Of a DNA stretch of 64,000 nt, positions 35,131-43,359 are shown one piece after another (position 1 is the stretch's first letter; each line of letters starts with the position of its first letter). The translations under genes were made by a program, and so were the position numbers. Below the pieces are notes generated by a model, which ran no database searches, was not told the origin of the DNA, and was given only the letters and a program-made list of their open reading frames with translations. Source of the stretch: Thermomonospora echinospora (GTDB lineage Bacteria; Actinomycetota; Actinomycetes; Streptosporangiales; Streptosporangiaceae); contig NZ_FNVO01000008.1 in assembly GCF_900108175.1 (NCBI RefSeq), positions 247,845 to 311,844 on the forward strand, written 5' to 3'.

Positions 35131-35790
35131 GTGCCGGAGACGACCGATCGACCTTCGGCCGCCCGCGCCCCACGGGTCGGGCGCCGACCTCGTACCTCGC
35201 GCGCGGAGCTGGAGCAGGTCGCGCTGCGGCTGTTCGCCGAGCGCGGTTTCGAGGAGACCACCGTCGACGACATCGCGGCTGCCGCCGGCATCGGCCGGCG
35301 CACCTTCTTCCGCTACTACGGCTCCAAGAACGACGTGGTCTGGGGCGACTTCGAGCGCGAGCTGGAGCACATGCGCGCCTGGTTCGCCGGCTGCCCGCCG
35401 GAGATCCCGATGATGGACGCCCTGCGCCGGGCGGTGGTGGCGTTCAACCGCCTGGACCCCGACCAGGTCCCCTGGCACCGGCTGCGGATGATGATGATCC
35501 TCCAGGTGCCCGCGCTCCAGGCGCACTCCACGCTGCGCTACGCCGACTGGCGCGCCGTGGTCGCGGTGTTCGTCGCGGGCCGCCTCGGGCAGCCCGCGGA
35601 CGCCCTGATGCCCCAGGCGATCGCGTACGCGTGCCTGGGCGCCGCCGTGGCCTCCTACGAGCAGTGGCTGCGCCACGACGACGCCGACCTGGGCGAGCTC
35701 CTCAACCGGGCCATGAGCGCCCTCGCCCACGGCTTCCAGGGCGCCCTCGACCCTCCCGGGCCCGTATCCGGCCAGACGCCGACCGGCTAG
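35131..35790 (+). CDS. mftR: Mycofactocin system TetR-family regulator MftR
   Basis: A 219-residue TetR-type repressor divergent from mftA. The DNA-binding domain is clear: LEQVALRLFAERGFEETTVDDIA and IGRRTFFRYYGSKNDVVWGDF. Mycobacterial MftR responds to long-chain acyl-CoA. The C-terminal ligand domain has the characteristic RLRMMMILQVPALQAHS helix. GTG 35131 with AGGA six bases upstream is preferred over the TTG at 35110. Confidence 0.92.
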   Translation: MPETTDRPSAARAPRVGRRPRTSRAELEQVALRLFAERGFEETTVDDIAAAAGIGRRTFFRYYGSKNDVVWGDFERELEHMRAWFAGCPPEIPMMDALRRAVVAFNRLDPDQVPWHRLRMMMILQVPALQAHSTLRYADWRAVVAVFVAGRLGQPADALMPQAIAYACLGAAVASYEQWLRHDDADLGELLNRAMSALAHGFQGALDPPGPVSGQTPTG

Positions 35791-35830
35791 GCGCCCTCTG
35801 CGGCCGGCGGGGCGCCGGGCGGACGCCGCG

Positions 35831-36313
35831 TCACTGCGGTGGCGCCTCGGTCGCCGCGACGACCTCGCAGGTGCAGTAGCGGCAGCGCCGGGCGGCGACC
35901 GGAATGGCGCTGAGGCATTCGGGACAGTCGCGTTCGGTGGCCCGCTCGCCGCGGTGCAGACGGGCGATGAGCTTGGTGGTGGGCAGCACCACCAGGAAGT
36001 AGACGATGAGCGCGGTGATGAAGAAGGCCGTCGCGGAGGTCAGGAACACCCCGTAGGGGAACCTGGTGCCGGCGATCGTGAAGCTGAGCCGGGTGAAGTC
36101 GGGCTCGCCGCCCAGCAGGGCCAGCAGCGGCGCGATGAACGCGGTGACGAAGTCCTTGACCAGGCCGGCGAAGGCCGCGCCGACCACGAAGGCGACCGCG
36201 AGGTCCACCAGGTTGCCGCGGATCAGGAAGCTGCGGAAGCCGCCCAGGGTCTCCAGGCCCGACTTGCGCAGCTCGACGAGCTCGTGCCGGCGGGGGACAG
36301 GGTGAATCCTCAT
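35831..36313 (-). CDS. mscL: Large-conductance mechanosensitive channel MscL with zinc ribbon
   Basis: A 160-residue channel. The first membrane segment is preceded by the amphipathic GFRSFLIRGNLVDLAVAFVVGAAFAGLV, split here by known MscL pore glycine and alanine residues; the second is TAFFITALIVYFLVVLPT. Unlike E. coli MscL it ends in a zinc-ribbon CPECLSAIP / CRYCTC (four cysteines), an addition seen in several actinobacterial channels. It opens under membrane tension to release solutes on hypo-osmotic shock. Confidence 0.93.
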   Translation of the reverse strand: MRIHPVPRRHELVELRKSGLETLGGFRSFLIRGNLVDLAVAFVVGAAFAGLVKDFVTAFIAPLLALLGGEPDFTRLSFTIAGTRFPYGVFLTSATAFFITALIVYFLVVLPTTKLIARLHRGERATERDCPECLSAIPVAARRCRYCTCEVVAATEAPPQ

Positions 36314-36366
36314 GCGATCGCTTTACCCGGAGTTTGCCGGATATGCCTTCCGGTCGGGCCGCGGGG

Positions 36367-36927
36367 TCAGGCGGCCCGCCGGTCCAGCGACGACACCAGG
36401 CCGCGCACGTCCACCCGCAGGTGGCGCAGCACGCGGATCGCGTTGCTCCGGCCGTCGGCCAGCAGGCCGTGCAGCAGGTCGGCGGGCTCCACCGGGGTCC
36501 GGCCGCGGCGGCGGGCCCGCCACGACGCCACCTCCAGCACCTTGCGACCGCCACCGGTGAACGGCAGGTCCCGGCCCGGCCCCACCACGGCGACCCGCAG
36601 CGGCCACAGCACGCTGCGGCGCACCTCGAACGGCTCGTCCTCGCCCAACGCCCGCATCCGGCGCCGTACCTCGTCCAGGTCGATGCCCAAGGTGGCGAGC
36701 AGTTCACGGTCGCTGTAGGGGCGGGGCCGGCTCAGCGCCGCGGCGATCGCGTGCTGCGCCGCCGGCCCAATGACGCCGTGCCGTTCCAGCGTCGGCGCCA
36801 GGGCTGCGTCCTCGCACAGGGCCAGCAGCACGAACTCGGTGCCGATCCGGTCGCGCCCGGCCGCGGCGGCCAGGTCACCGGCCCGGATCACGACCTCGCG
36901 CGCGCCGGGGGAGAACCTGCGGAACAT
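36367..36927 (-). CDS. Clp N-terminal domain protein
   Basis: A 186-residue protein with two Clp-N type repeats (FSPGAREVVIRAGDLAAAAGRD; EVASWRARRRGRTPVEPADLL) but no AAA+ ATPase. It resembles the adaptor/substrate-binding half of ClpC. In actinobacteria such stand-alone proteins sit behind a small HTH gene, as here, and may bind substrates or regulators for Clp proteolysis. GGAGGTGAGG just upstream of ATG 36927 supports the start. The gene follows the HTH gene by two bases. Confidence 0.85.
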   Translation of the reverse strand: MFRRFSPGAREVVIRAGDLAAAAGRDRIGTEFVLLALCEDAALAPTLERHGVIGPAAQHAIAAALSRPRPYSDRELLATLGIDLDEVRRRMRALGEDEPFEVRRSVLWPLRVAVVGPGRDLPFTGGGRKVLEVASWRARRRGRTPVEPADLLHGLLADGRSNAIRVLRHLRVDVRGLVSSLDRRAA

Positions 36928-36929
36928 CC

Positions 36930-37148
36930 TCACCTCCGATGACGGCGGGCATGCTTGCGGTGAACCGACTGGCGGCGGACCCCCAGCGCCGAGGCGATCG
37001 CCTCCCACGACCAGCCCAGCGCCCGGGCGTGGTCGACCTGGCGGGCCTCGATCTCCTCCAGCAGGCCGCGCAGCGCCGCCACGGCGGCCAGCCCCACCGC
37101 GGGGTCGGTGCTGTCGGCCGCTCCGGCCAACTCCCTGGCTCGGCTCAT
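36930..37148 (-). CDS. Small helix-turn-helix regulator
   Basis: A 72-residue protein with one helix-turn-helix (DHARALGWSWEAIASALGVRRQSVHRKHA), preceded by a short helix AAVAALRGLLEEIEARQ. The ATG lies seven bases after a good -10 box, so the mRNA is probably leaderless. It is co-transcribed with the Clp-N gene. Two palindromes over its own promoter suggest autoregulation. Confidence 0.82.
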   Translation of the reverse strand: MSRARELAGAADSTDPAVGLAAVAALRGLLEEIEARQVDHARALGWSWEAIASALGVRRQSVHRKHARRHRR

Positions 37149-37152
37149 GGCT

Positions 37153-37195
37153 GTCAGCCTAGGCTGACACGTTGGATTGGTCAACTGAAGTTGAC
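37153..37195 (-). promoter_or_regulatory. Leaderless promoter inside two palindromes
   Basis: On the minus strand, TTGACC (37184-37179) and TAGGCT (37161-37156) are separated by exactly 17 bases and lie seven bases before the HTH start codon. The -10 box is centred in the perfect palindrome GTCAGCCTAGGCTGAC (37153-37168) and the -35 box lies within GTCAACT-GA-AGTTGAC (37180-37195). A protein bound to either dyad would block RNA polymerase. Confidence 0.75.
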
Positions 37196-37332
37196 CCGAG
37201 GGGGCCGACCGGGACGGTGCGGTGCTGCGGAGGGCGTCTGGCCCGGACTCCCGTGCCTGCGGAGGCGGGCATCCCGGCGACCGCGGTGTTCGCCTCCTCG
37301 GGCCGGTCTCCGGCCGGGCTTAGGGTTGGCGC

Positions 37333-37854
37333 ATGACCTCTGGGGTGGAGTGGGACGAGGACCTGGTCGGTGAGTTCGTGGCCGGGTTCGACTACCCGAT
37401 GTTCGTGGTGACCGCCGTCGACCCGGCCACGGGGGCACGGGCGGGCTGCCTGGTCGGCTTCGCCACGCAGACCAGCATCGAGCCGTTCCGGTTCCTGGTC
37501 TGCCTGTCACGGCGCAACCACACGTACCGGGTGGCCGGGTCCGCGCCGGTCCTGGCCGTGCACGTCCTCGGCCGGGAGGGTGAGGACCAGCGGGAACTGG
37601 CGTCCCTGTTCGGCGAGGAGACCGGTGACGAGATCGACAAGTTCGCCCGCTGCGACTGGCGGCCGGGCCCGGGCGGCGTGCCCCTGCTGACAGCCTCCCC
37701 CCGCCGCCTGGTGGGTCGCGTCCTGGAACGCCTCGACCTGGGCGACCACGTCGGTTTCCTGCTGGCCCCGGTCGGGCTGCGGATCGACTCCGCGGCCGAC
37801 CCGATCGGCTTCGCCGCCCTGCCCGACCTGGACGCGGGCCACCCGGCCGGCTGA
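37333..37854 (+). CDS. Flavin reductase-like domain protein
   Basis: A 173-residue FMN-binding split-barrel protein of the flavin reductase family (YPMFVVTAVDPATGARAGCLVGFATQTSIEPFRFLVCLSRR; VLAVHVLG). It may reduce free flavin for a monooxygenase, but no partner is beside it. The ATG follows a TAGGGT box by six bases, suggesting a leaderless transcript. Confidence 0.82.
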   Translation: MTSGVEWDEDLVGEFVAGFDYPMFVVTAVDPATGARAGCLVGFATQTSIEPFRFLVCLSRRNHTYRVAGSAPVLAVHVLGREGEDQRELASLFGEETGDEIDKFARCDWRPGPGGVPLLTASPRRLVGRVLERLDLGDHVGFLLAPVGLRIDSAADPIGFAALPDLDAGHPAG

Positions 37855-38156
37855 GGAGCCCCTCCGGAAAAGGCGCTCCAGCTGCTCCAATTCCGGACGT
37901 TCGCATCGATTCGGCAAGACCGGCCGACAACCGGCAGAGTGTGCGATGGCTGTGCTTGTCCGGCAACCGGAAAAGGTGCTTCCCGGCGGTCGGCGATATG
38001 AGCATAATTCGGCGTTCCGCCGAGCCTTGAACGGTCGGCGAGACCGATCCCGATGACTGCTTTTAGCAGTTGATTAACTGTTCGAAAGTGGCGGCGGCCG
38101 CCATTGGCGGGTACACGTAACCCTGACGTGAGACATCGATCCCGGAAGGGGAAATT
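37855..38156 (+). promoter_or_regulatory. AT-rich upstream region of secreted protein gene
   Basis: This 302-base gap is unusually AT-rich around 37990-38090 and holds nested inverted repeats: ACTGC/GCAGT (38056-38060 / 38066-38070) and CAGTT/AACTG (38067-38071 / 38076-38080). It is a good place for a regulated promoter; no gene was seen. Confidence 0.35.
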
Positions 38157-38591
38157 GTGTTCGACCAGCGATCCGACGCGACACGCGCCAGGCGGGCCGG
38201 TGCTGTCCTGGGCGTTGCCGCCGCCGCGCTGCTCCTCGCTCCCACGGCTGCCTTCTCCGCCACTCAGGCGCCCCAGGCGCTTCCGGCGGGGGTGGTCAAG
38301 CTGAACGACGGCGAGGGGTGCCCGTCCATGACCCTGTGCCTTTACCGCGACTACGACCGCAGGGGCCCGGCTTACGGGATCGGCGCGGGATACACCGTCG
38401 ACCTCAGCCAGCTCCCCATGGGGAGCGGAACCGCCGCCAACAACATCTCCTCATGGGTCAACATGACCCGGTACACGGCCGCGCTGATCGACCGTGACAA
38501 GAACCGGATCCGCCTCCTGCTCCCGGGGGAGTCCCTTGAGGAGCCGATGAGCAGCAACGACAGCGTCGACGAGGTCAGCTGGGCATTCTGA
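38157..38591 (+). CDS. Secreted peptidase-inhibitor I36-like (crystallin fold) protein
   Basis: A 144-residue exported protein. A Sec signal peptide (RARRAGAVLGVAAAALLLAP, cut near AFSATQA) precedes a compact domain with paired cysteines (GCPSMTLCLYRDYDRRGPAYG), resembling the SMPI / beta-gamma crystallin group. SMPI inhibits metalloproteinases; most relatives are uncharacterised. GTG start after GGAAGGGG. A very strong terminator lies about 100 bases downstream. Confidence 0.65.
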   Translation: MFDQRSDATRARRAGAVLGVAAAALLLAPTAAFSATQAPQALPAGVVKLNDGEGCPSMTLCLYRDYDRRGPAYGIGAGYTVDLSQLPMGSGTAANNISSWVNMTRYTAALIDRDKNRIRLLLPGESLEEPMSSNDSVDEVSWAF

Positions 38592-39176
38592 GCACAGGGG
38601 AAGGGCCGGTACCAGGCACGCGGACCGGCACATTCCGACCGAGTCTCGCGCCCACGGTGTTCTCTGGCGAACGCGGGGGAGCGAGGACGAACAGAGGGAC
38701 GGGGCCGCCCCGTCCCTCTGTTCGTTTCCCACCTGGCGTGCTCCGCCAGGTTCACGGAGGCGGCGACGTACGGCTGCCCGGCACGGGCAGCACACCGGAC
38801 GGGCCGGCGCTCCCGGCGTGGGCGGCCCGTGGGCGGGCGACGGCCGCTCCGCCGAAGCGGACACGTCCGGCCGCAGTCGCGGGGGTGCATTGAGCGGCCC
38901 GCCGCCCAAGCGGAGGCGAATCGCTTGAGCAAGGGCTCGTCCTGCCACTGATCCGACGTTTTCGGGTCACGGGCGGATTTCTGATGGGAACCTTTGTCGC
39001 AAGTCCCGGAGTCGTGGTCGCGGCCGATGCGGTTCACCGTTCCCCTAACCCGCACGATGGAACGGGCGCGTCAACGGCAGAAAATGCCAAAAATGTCGGA
39101 CAAATCAGCTACTCCCCAGTACGACATTCCGATGTATAAGTGAGGTCGTACCCTCCAATCCCCCCTTGGAGAGCTG
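38592..39176. other. Intergenic region with terminator and promoter
   Basis: Apart from the hairpin at 38687-38725 this 585-base gap shows no convincing gene. The stretch at 39075-39140 is AT-richer (for example AAATGCCAAAAATGTCGG and GATGTATAAGTGAGG) and probably carries the promoter of the SGNH hydrolase gene. Confidence 0.4.
38687..38725 (+). terminator. Very strong palindromic terminator
   Basis: A 39-base perfect palindrome (19-base arms around position 38706) followed by TTTCCC. It should form a long hairpin and end the I36-like gene's transcript. Confidence 0.8.
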
Positions 39177-39968
39177 ATGCGCGTCCCCCGCCTCGCGCTT
39201 GCCGCAGTATGTGCGGCGACCCTCACCATCGGCCTGACCGCCACCGCCCGATCCGCTTCCGCAGCCGCCGTCAACTACGTCGCACTCGGCGATTCCTACT
39301 CCTCCGGACTCGGCGCGGGAAGCTACGACTCCGCCAGCGGAAACTGCAAACGCAGCAACAACGCCTATCCGAAACTGTGGGCCAACGCCAACGCTCCGGC
39401 CTCGTTCCGGTTCGTCGCCTGCTCGGGGGCCACGACCACGTCCATCGCCAGCGGCCAGCTCGGCGCCCTGAGCTCGGCCACCACCCTGGTGACGGTCACG
39501 GCCGGCGGCAACGACGCCGGATTCGCGAACGTCATGGAAACGTGCGTCCTGGGCTCCGACTCGACCTGCATCAACGCGGTCAACAACGCCAAGGCCTTCA
39601 TGCAGAACCAGCTGCCGGGCCGGCTCGACACGCTTTACGGGGCGATCCGCTCGAAGGCGCCGTCGGCCCGCGTCGTGGTGCTCGACTATCCGCGGCTCTA
39701 CAAGATCGTGAATGTCTGCGTGGGGCTCAGCAACACCAAGCGGACCGCGCTGAACGGCGCGGCCGACCTGCTGGACAGCGTGATAGCCGGCGCCAGCGGC
39801 CGGGCGAATTTCACCTACTCCGGCGTACGGGACGAGTTCGCGGGGCACGAACTGTGCAGCGGACACGACTGGCTGAACTCGGTCACCATCCCGATCGACA
39901 ACTCCTACCATCCGACCGCTCTGGGCCAGCGCAGCGGCTACTACGCCGCGCTCAACTCGGTGCTGTGA
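39177..39968 (+). CDS. Secreted SGNH/GDSL esterase
   Basis: A 263-residue secreted hydrolase close to the Streptomyces SGNH lipases. A Sec signal peptide (LALAAVCAATLTIGLTATA, cut after ASA) is followed by block I ALGDSYSSGLGAG (nucleophile Ser), block III TAGGNDAGF (oxyanion Gly/Asn), and block V YHPTALGQ (catalytic His). Paired cysteines (NCKRS, FVACSG, ETCVLGSDSTC, NVCVG, LCSGHD) suggest disulfides. It should hydrolyse esters of lipids or acylated polymers outside the cell. Confidence 0.92.
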   Translation: MRVPRLALAAVCAATLTIGLTATARSASAAAVNYVALGDSYSSGLGAGSYDSASGNCKRSNNAYPKLWANANAPASFRFVACSGATTTSIASGQLGALSSATTLVTVTAGGNDAGFANVMETCVLGSDSTCINAVNNAKAFMQNQLPGRLDTLYGAIRSKAPSARVVVLDYPRLYKIVNVCVGLSNTKRTALNGAADLLDSVIAGASGRANFTYSGVRDEFAGHELCSGHDWLNSVTIPIDNSYHPTALGQRSGYYAALNSVL

Positions 39969-40015
39969 GCACGCGGTAGCGCCCTTTCCACCCCGTCCCG
40001 CGGGGCGCTCCCTCG

Positions 40016-40047
40016 ACGGCCGGGTGCGGACGCCCGCACCCGGCCGT
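40016..40047. terminator. Terminator hairpin
   Basis: Perfect 14-base arms at 40016-40029 and 40034-40047 with a four-base loop, 48 bases after the esterase stop. It also faces the convergent small membrane gene. Confidence 0.75.
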
Positions 40048-40176
40048 TCACATGCTCCGACCGTGCACGGGGGACGCCGGACTCCCGAAGCCACCCGGGC
40101 GCGCGTCCAGCGCGCCGGGCATCTCCCGCCGGACATGATCCGCATCTGATGCGCATCGTGTCCGGCGGCCGCATGG

Positions 40177-40368
40177 TCAGCGCCGCGTTCCCTCACGTAC
40201 GACCCCGGCCGTCAACAGTCGCCGCGACACGGCCCCGCACCGGCTGTCCGTCGCGCCGTCCCGGAACGCCCGCCGCTCCTCGGCGTGGATCCCGACCACC
40301 ACGAACGTGAACGCGCCCACCACGGCGCCGGCCAGGAAGACGGCGAGCACGATCACCAGCACGGCCAT
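40177..40368 (-). CDS. Small single-pass membrane protein
   Basis: A 63-residue protein: one N-terminal membrane segment (AVLVIVLAVFLAGAVVGAFTFVVVG) and a short charged cytoplasmic tail (IHAEERRAFRDG). Similar unnamed proteins occur widely in actinobacteria. GAGGGG eight bases before the ATG at 40368 supports the start. No function is known. Confidence 0.6.
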   Translation of the reverse strand: MAVLVIVLAVFLAGAVVGAFTFVVVGIHAEERRAFRDGATDSRCGAVSRRLLTAGVVREGTRR

Positions 40369-40611
40369 TTCGATCACCCCTCTCACAAGAGCCCGGACCC
40401 ACCCGTCCGGTCCGGCGTCGATCACCTGGGGGATCCGCCGGAACCGAGAGGTGAGAGCGGGGCGTGGCCGCAGGTGTTCGCGACCCCTCACAGGATTGAC
40501 GAGGTCTTTGCACGTCCTGCCGATCCCGGAGCGGCGCGTGGCCGGACGGACACCCGCGCGTGGTCCTCCCGGAGCGGGGGCCGGCGACCCCCGCCCGTCG
40601 GACGGACCGGA

Positions 40612-41796
40612 TCAGAGGCTGGGGCGGCTGCGGGGGAGACCGAGGTGGCGTTCGGCGATGATGTCGCGGAGGACCTCGCTGGCCCCGCCGTAGATCGTGG
40701 TGACCACGGCGTTGCGGAAGTCGTGCTCGAACATGCCGCCGGCGGGGGCGCCGGGGGCCTCCGGGGCCAGCAGGCCCTCGGCGCCCAGGATGTCGAGGGC
40801 CTCGCTGAAGTGGCGTTGGCCGGCCTCGCTCCAGAAGAGCTTGCGCATGGACCCCTCGGGGCCGGGGACCCCGCCCTTGGCGGCGTTCCAGTTCATCCAC
40901 CGGCCGAGGAGCCGGGAGACCTCCTCCTCGACGGCGATCCTGCCGATCCGCTCGGCGACCAGCGGATCGTCCAGCACGGCGGTCCCGTCGGGACGGCGGG
41001 CCTCGCGAGCCCAGGCGGCGAGGTCGTCGGCCACTGTCCGCTCGACCGACGTGGGGCTGGAGACGCCCCGCTCGTACACCAGCGCCACCCTCATGACGCT
41101 CCAGCCCTGGTCGGCCTCGCCGATCAGGGCGGTGTCGGGGACGCGTACGCCGGTGTAGAAGGTCGCGTTGGTGACCTGGCCGCCGAGCGTGTGGATCGGC
41201 TGGACCTCAAACCCCGGGGCGTCCGTCGGTACGAGGAACAGCGACAGGCCCTTGTGCTTGGGCGCGTCCGGAGCGGTACGGGCCAGAACGAAGACGTGAC
41301 TGCACACCTGCGCTGTGCTGGTGAACATCTTCTGGCCGTTGACGACCCACTCGGCCCCGTCCCGGACGGCGGTCGTCTTGGCCGCCGCCACATCCGAGCC
41401 GGAGTCCGGCTCGCTGTACCCGAGGGCGATCAGCAGCTCGCCGCGCAGCGCGGCCGGAATGTACTGGCGCTTCTGCGCCTCCGTGCCGACGTGCTGGACC
41501 GTGTGCAGCACCATGACCGTCGTCGCCCACCCGTCGAAGTGCAGGCCCAGCCGGGCGCACTCGTCGAAGACGGCGGCGGCGAATCCGGGGTCGACGTCGC
41601 CGCCGCCGTACTGCGGCGGCCAGCCGGCGGCGAGGATCCCATCACGCGCCAGCAGGGCGTGCAGCTCCATCGTCTGGTGGCAGCCGCTGCGGCGCTGCTC
41701 GTCGACCCATTCGGGCCGCACGTTGGCCTCGACCCAGGCGCGTGCCGCCTCGCGGTGCTCGGCCAGGTCGTCGGACTCCCAGAAATCCATCCTCAT
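40612..41796 (-). CDS. Acyl-CoA dehydrogenase, larger subunit (FadE29-like)
   Basis: A 394-residue FAD acyl-CoA dehydrogenase. Core segments are GYSEPDSGSDVAAAKTTA, NGQKMFTSTAQ and a C-terminal IYGGASEVLRDIIAERHLGLPR. The usual MCAD catalytic Glu (IYEGT) is Gly here; the Glu in LVYERGVSS is a candidate shifted base, as in isovaleryl-type enzymes. It is encoded just after and overlapping (ATGA) a smaller homologue, which fits alpha2beta2 enzymes such as steroid side-chain FadE28-FadE29. Its substrate may be a bulky lipid or sterol CoA ester. Confidence 0.88.
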   Translation of the reverse strand: MRMDFWESDDLAEHREAARAWVEANVRPEWVDEQRRSGCHQTMELHALLARDGILAAGWPPQYGGGDVDPGFAAAVFDECARLGLHFDGWATTVMVLHTVQHVGTEAQKRQYIPAALRGELLIALGYSEPDSGSDVAAAKTTAVRDGAEWVVNGQKMFTSTAQVCSHVFVLARTAPDAPKHKGLSLFLVPTDAPGFEVQPIHTLGGQVTNATFYTGVRVPDTALIGEADQGWSVMRVALVYERGVSSPTSVERTVADDLAAWAREARRPDGTAVLDDPLVAERIGRIAVEEEVSRLLGRWMNWNAAKGGVPGPEGSMRKLFWSEAGQRHFSEALDILGAEGLLAPEAPGAPAGGMFEHDFRNAVVTTIYGGASEVLRDIIAERHLGLPRSRPSL

Positions 41797-42824
41797 GCCT
41801 CCGTCGCGTCGAACAGGCGGTGCGGCAGCCGCGCGTAGGCGACCCGCCGGTCACCGGCCACCAGCGGCCACGCCTTGGCGCGCCGGAAGTACAGCTGGAC
41901 GTCATATTCGAGGGTGTAGCCGTAGCCGCCGTGGAAGTGCAGGCTGTCGGACGCCGTCTTGAACGCGGTCTCCGACGCGAACAGCAGCGACATCGTGGCC
42001 AGCGTGCCGGCGGACGGCAGTCCGGCGTCGTGCGCCCACGCGGCCTTGTAGGCCAGCAGCCGGGTGCCCTCGATGGCGGTGGAGTTGTCGGCCAGCCGGT
42101 GCTGGACCGTCTGGAAGCCGGCGATGGGAACGCCGAAGGCCCGGCGGTCCAGGACGTAGTCGATGCCGAGTTCCAGCGCCCTGGACGCGATCCCCAGGAG
42201 CGCCGCACCGGTCAGCAGCTCCCAGTGGCGCACCGCGCGGCGGTGGGCGGCGACGGCCTGCGCGCCCTTCGCCAGCACGGTCACCTCGCCCGTGTCCAGG
42301 CGGCGGTCCGCGACCGGCATCGCGCCCAGGTTGGGCACCGCCCCGGCAGCCCCGGCCGGCCCGCCGGGCCCGCGGACCGCCAGCAGCTCCTCGCCGCGCA
42401 GCACGACGACCAGGTCCGCCACCGCGCCGGCCGGGACCAGGCGGGCGACGTCCCCGGTGACCGGGTGCAGCGCCACCGTCGCCAGCAGCTCACCGGCGAC
42501 GGCGTCCGCCGCCGGTGTCGCCTCGCCGGGCACCGAGGTGAGCAGGGTGGTGGCGACCGCCGCCTCGATCAGCGGTACGGGCGCGAGGGAGCGTCCGAGG
42601 AACTCGGCGGCGATGGCCAGCTCCACGAACCCGGCACCGCCTCCGCCCCGGTCCTCGGGGACGGCGATCGCGGGCAGGCCCAGCTCGACCACCTTGCGCC
42701 ACAGGGCGGCGTCGAAGCCGAGGGGCTCGGCCGCCCGGACGACCTCTGGAGGCGACTCCTTGTCGAAGAACTCGCGCACGGCGCCGCGCAGAGCTTCCTG
42801 ATCGTCGGTGAAGTCCAGGTTCAC
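41793..42824 (-). CDS. Acyl-CoA dehydrogenase, smaller subunit (FadE28-like)
   Basis: A 343-residue acyl-CoA dehydrogenase-fold protein. The N-terminal helical domain (DFTDDQEALRGAVREFFDKE; GLPAIAVPEDRGGGGAGFVE) and C-terminal RRAFGVPIAGFQTVQHRLAD are typical, but the middle beta domain is shortened. Such short subunits usually support FAD or substrate binding in a heterotetramer with the larger partner. It is the first gene of the pair and is divergent from the P450-ferredoxin operon. Confidence 0.88.
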   Translation of the reverse strand: MNLDFTDDQEALRGAVREFFDKESPPEVVRAAEPLGFDAALWRKVVELGLPAIAVPEDRGGGGAGFVELAIAAEFLGRSLAPVPLIEAAVATTLLTSVPGEATPAADAVAGELLATVALHPVTGDVARLVPAGAVADLVVVLRGEELLAVRGPGGPAGAAGAVPNLGAMPVADRRLDTGEVTVLAKGAQAVAAHRRAVRHWELLTGAALLGIASRALELGIDYVLDRRAFGVPIAGFQTVQHRLADNSTAIEGTRLLAYKAAWAHDAGLPSAGTLATMSLLFASETAFKTASDSLHFHGGYGYTLEYDVQLYFRRAKAWPLVAGDRRVAYARLPHRLFDATEA

Positions 42825-43359
42825 GGATGGCCCCTTCGCAGCGTCGTCCGGCCGGTGGTCGCGCCGAGCCGCCCCGATCGTACGCGTCCGGACCCGGTCT
42901 CGGCAATGTCGATTGCGCTAAGAGATAAGCATGTTCTCAATAAAGGGCAACACGTCTCTCGGTTCTGTCTCTCGAACGGTCGCCGTCCACCGGGGGCGGG
43001 CGGGCGGTGCGGACGGCCGGTGCGGGCATGGCGGGCGGCTCGGGCCGCCGGGTCTGTGCTCACCGTTCTCGGATTGGAGTGCTTGATTGCCGCTGTGCGA
43101 GAAGGTACTTTCCATGGACCGAGAGGATGCTTGATGCGGTGCTGGACACGGTGGCGTCCGCCGACGGCACCGGCCAGGGGGTCGGCGCGCGCTGCGCCCG
43201 GCCGCCGAGGAGCCCGGCCCGGCCATGTTCGTGCAGGTGGGGAAGGTGAGCCGGCCGGGTCGCCGCACCACCGCCCTGACCCGCAGCATGGCGATCCGAC
43301 CGGACCATTCACGGCCGACGGACACTCGCGTTGCGGTGTCGAAGGGAGCGGTGCAGACG
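42825..43359. promoter_or_regulatory. Divergent control region of acyl-CoA dehydrogenases and P450
   Basis: About 535 bases with no convincing gene. AT-rich patches at 42905-42960 (CTAAGAGATAAGCATGTTCTC) and 43060-43140 probably carry the two promoters; TTGATT (43083-43088) and TACTTT (43106-43111) are a plausible 17-base-spaced pair on the plus strand. No TetR-type operator was clear. Confidence 0.35.
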
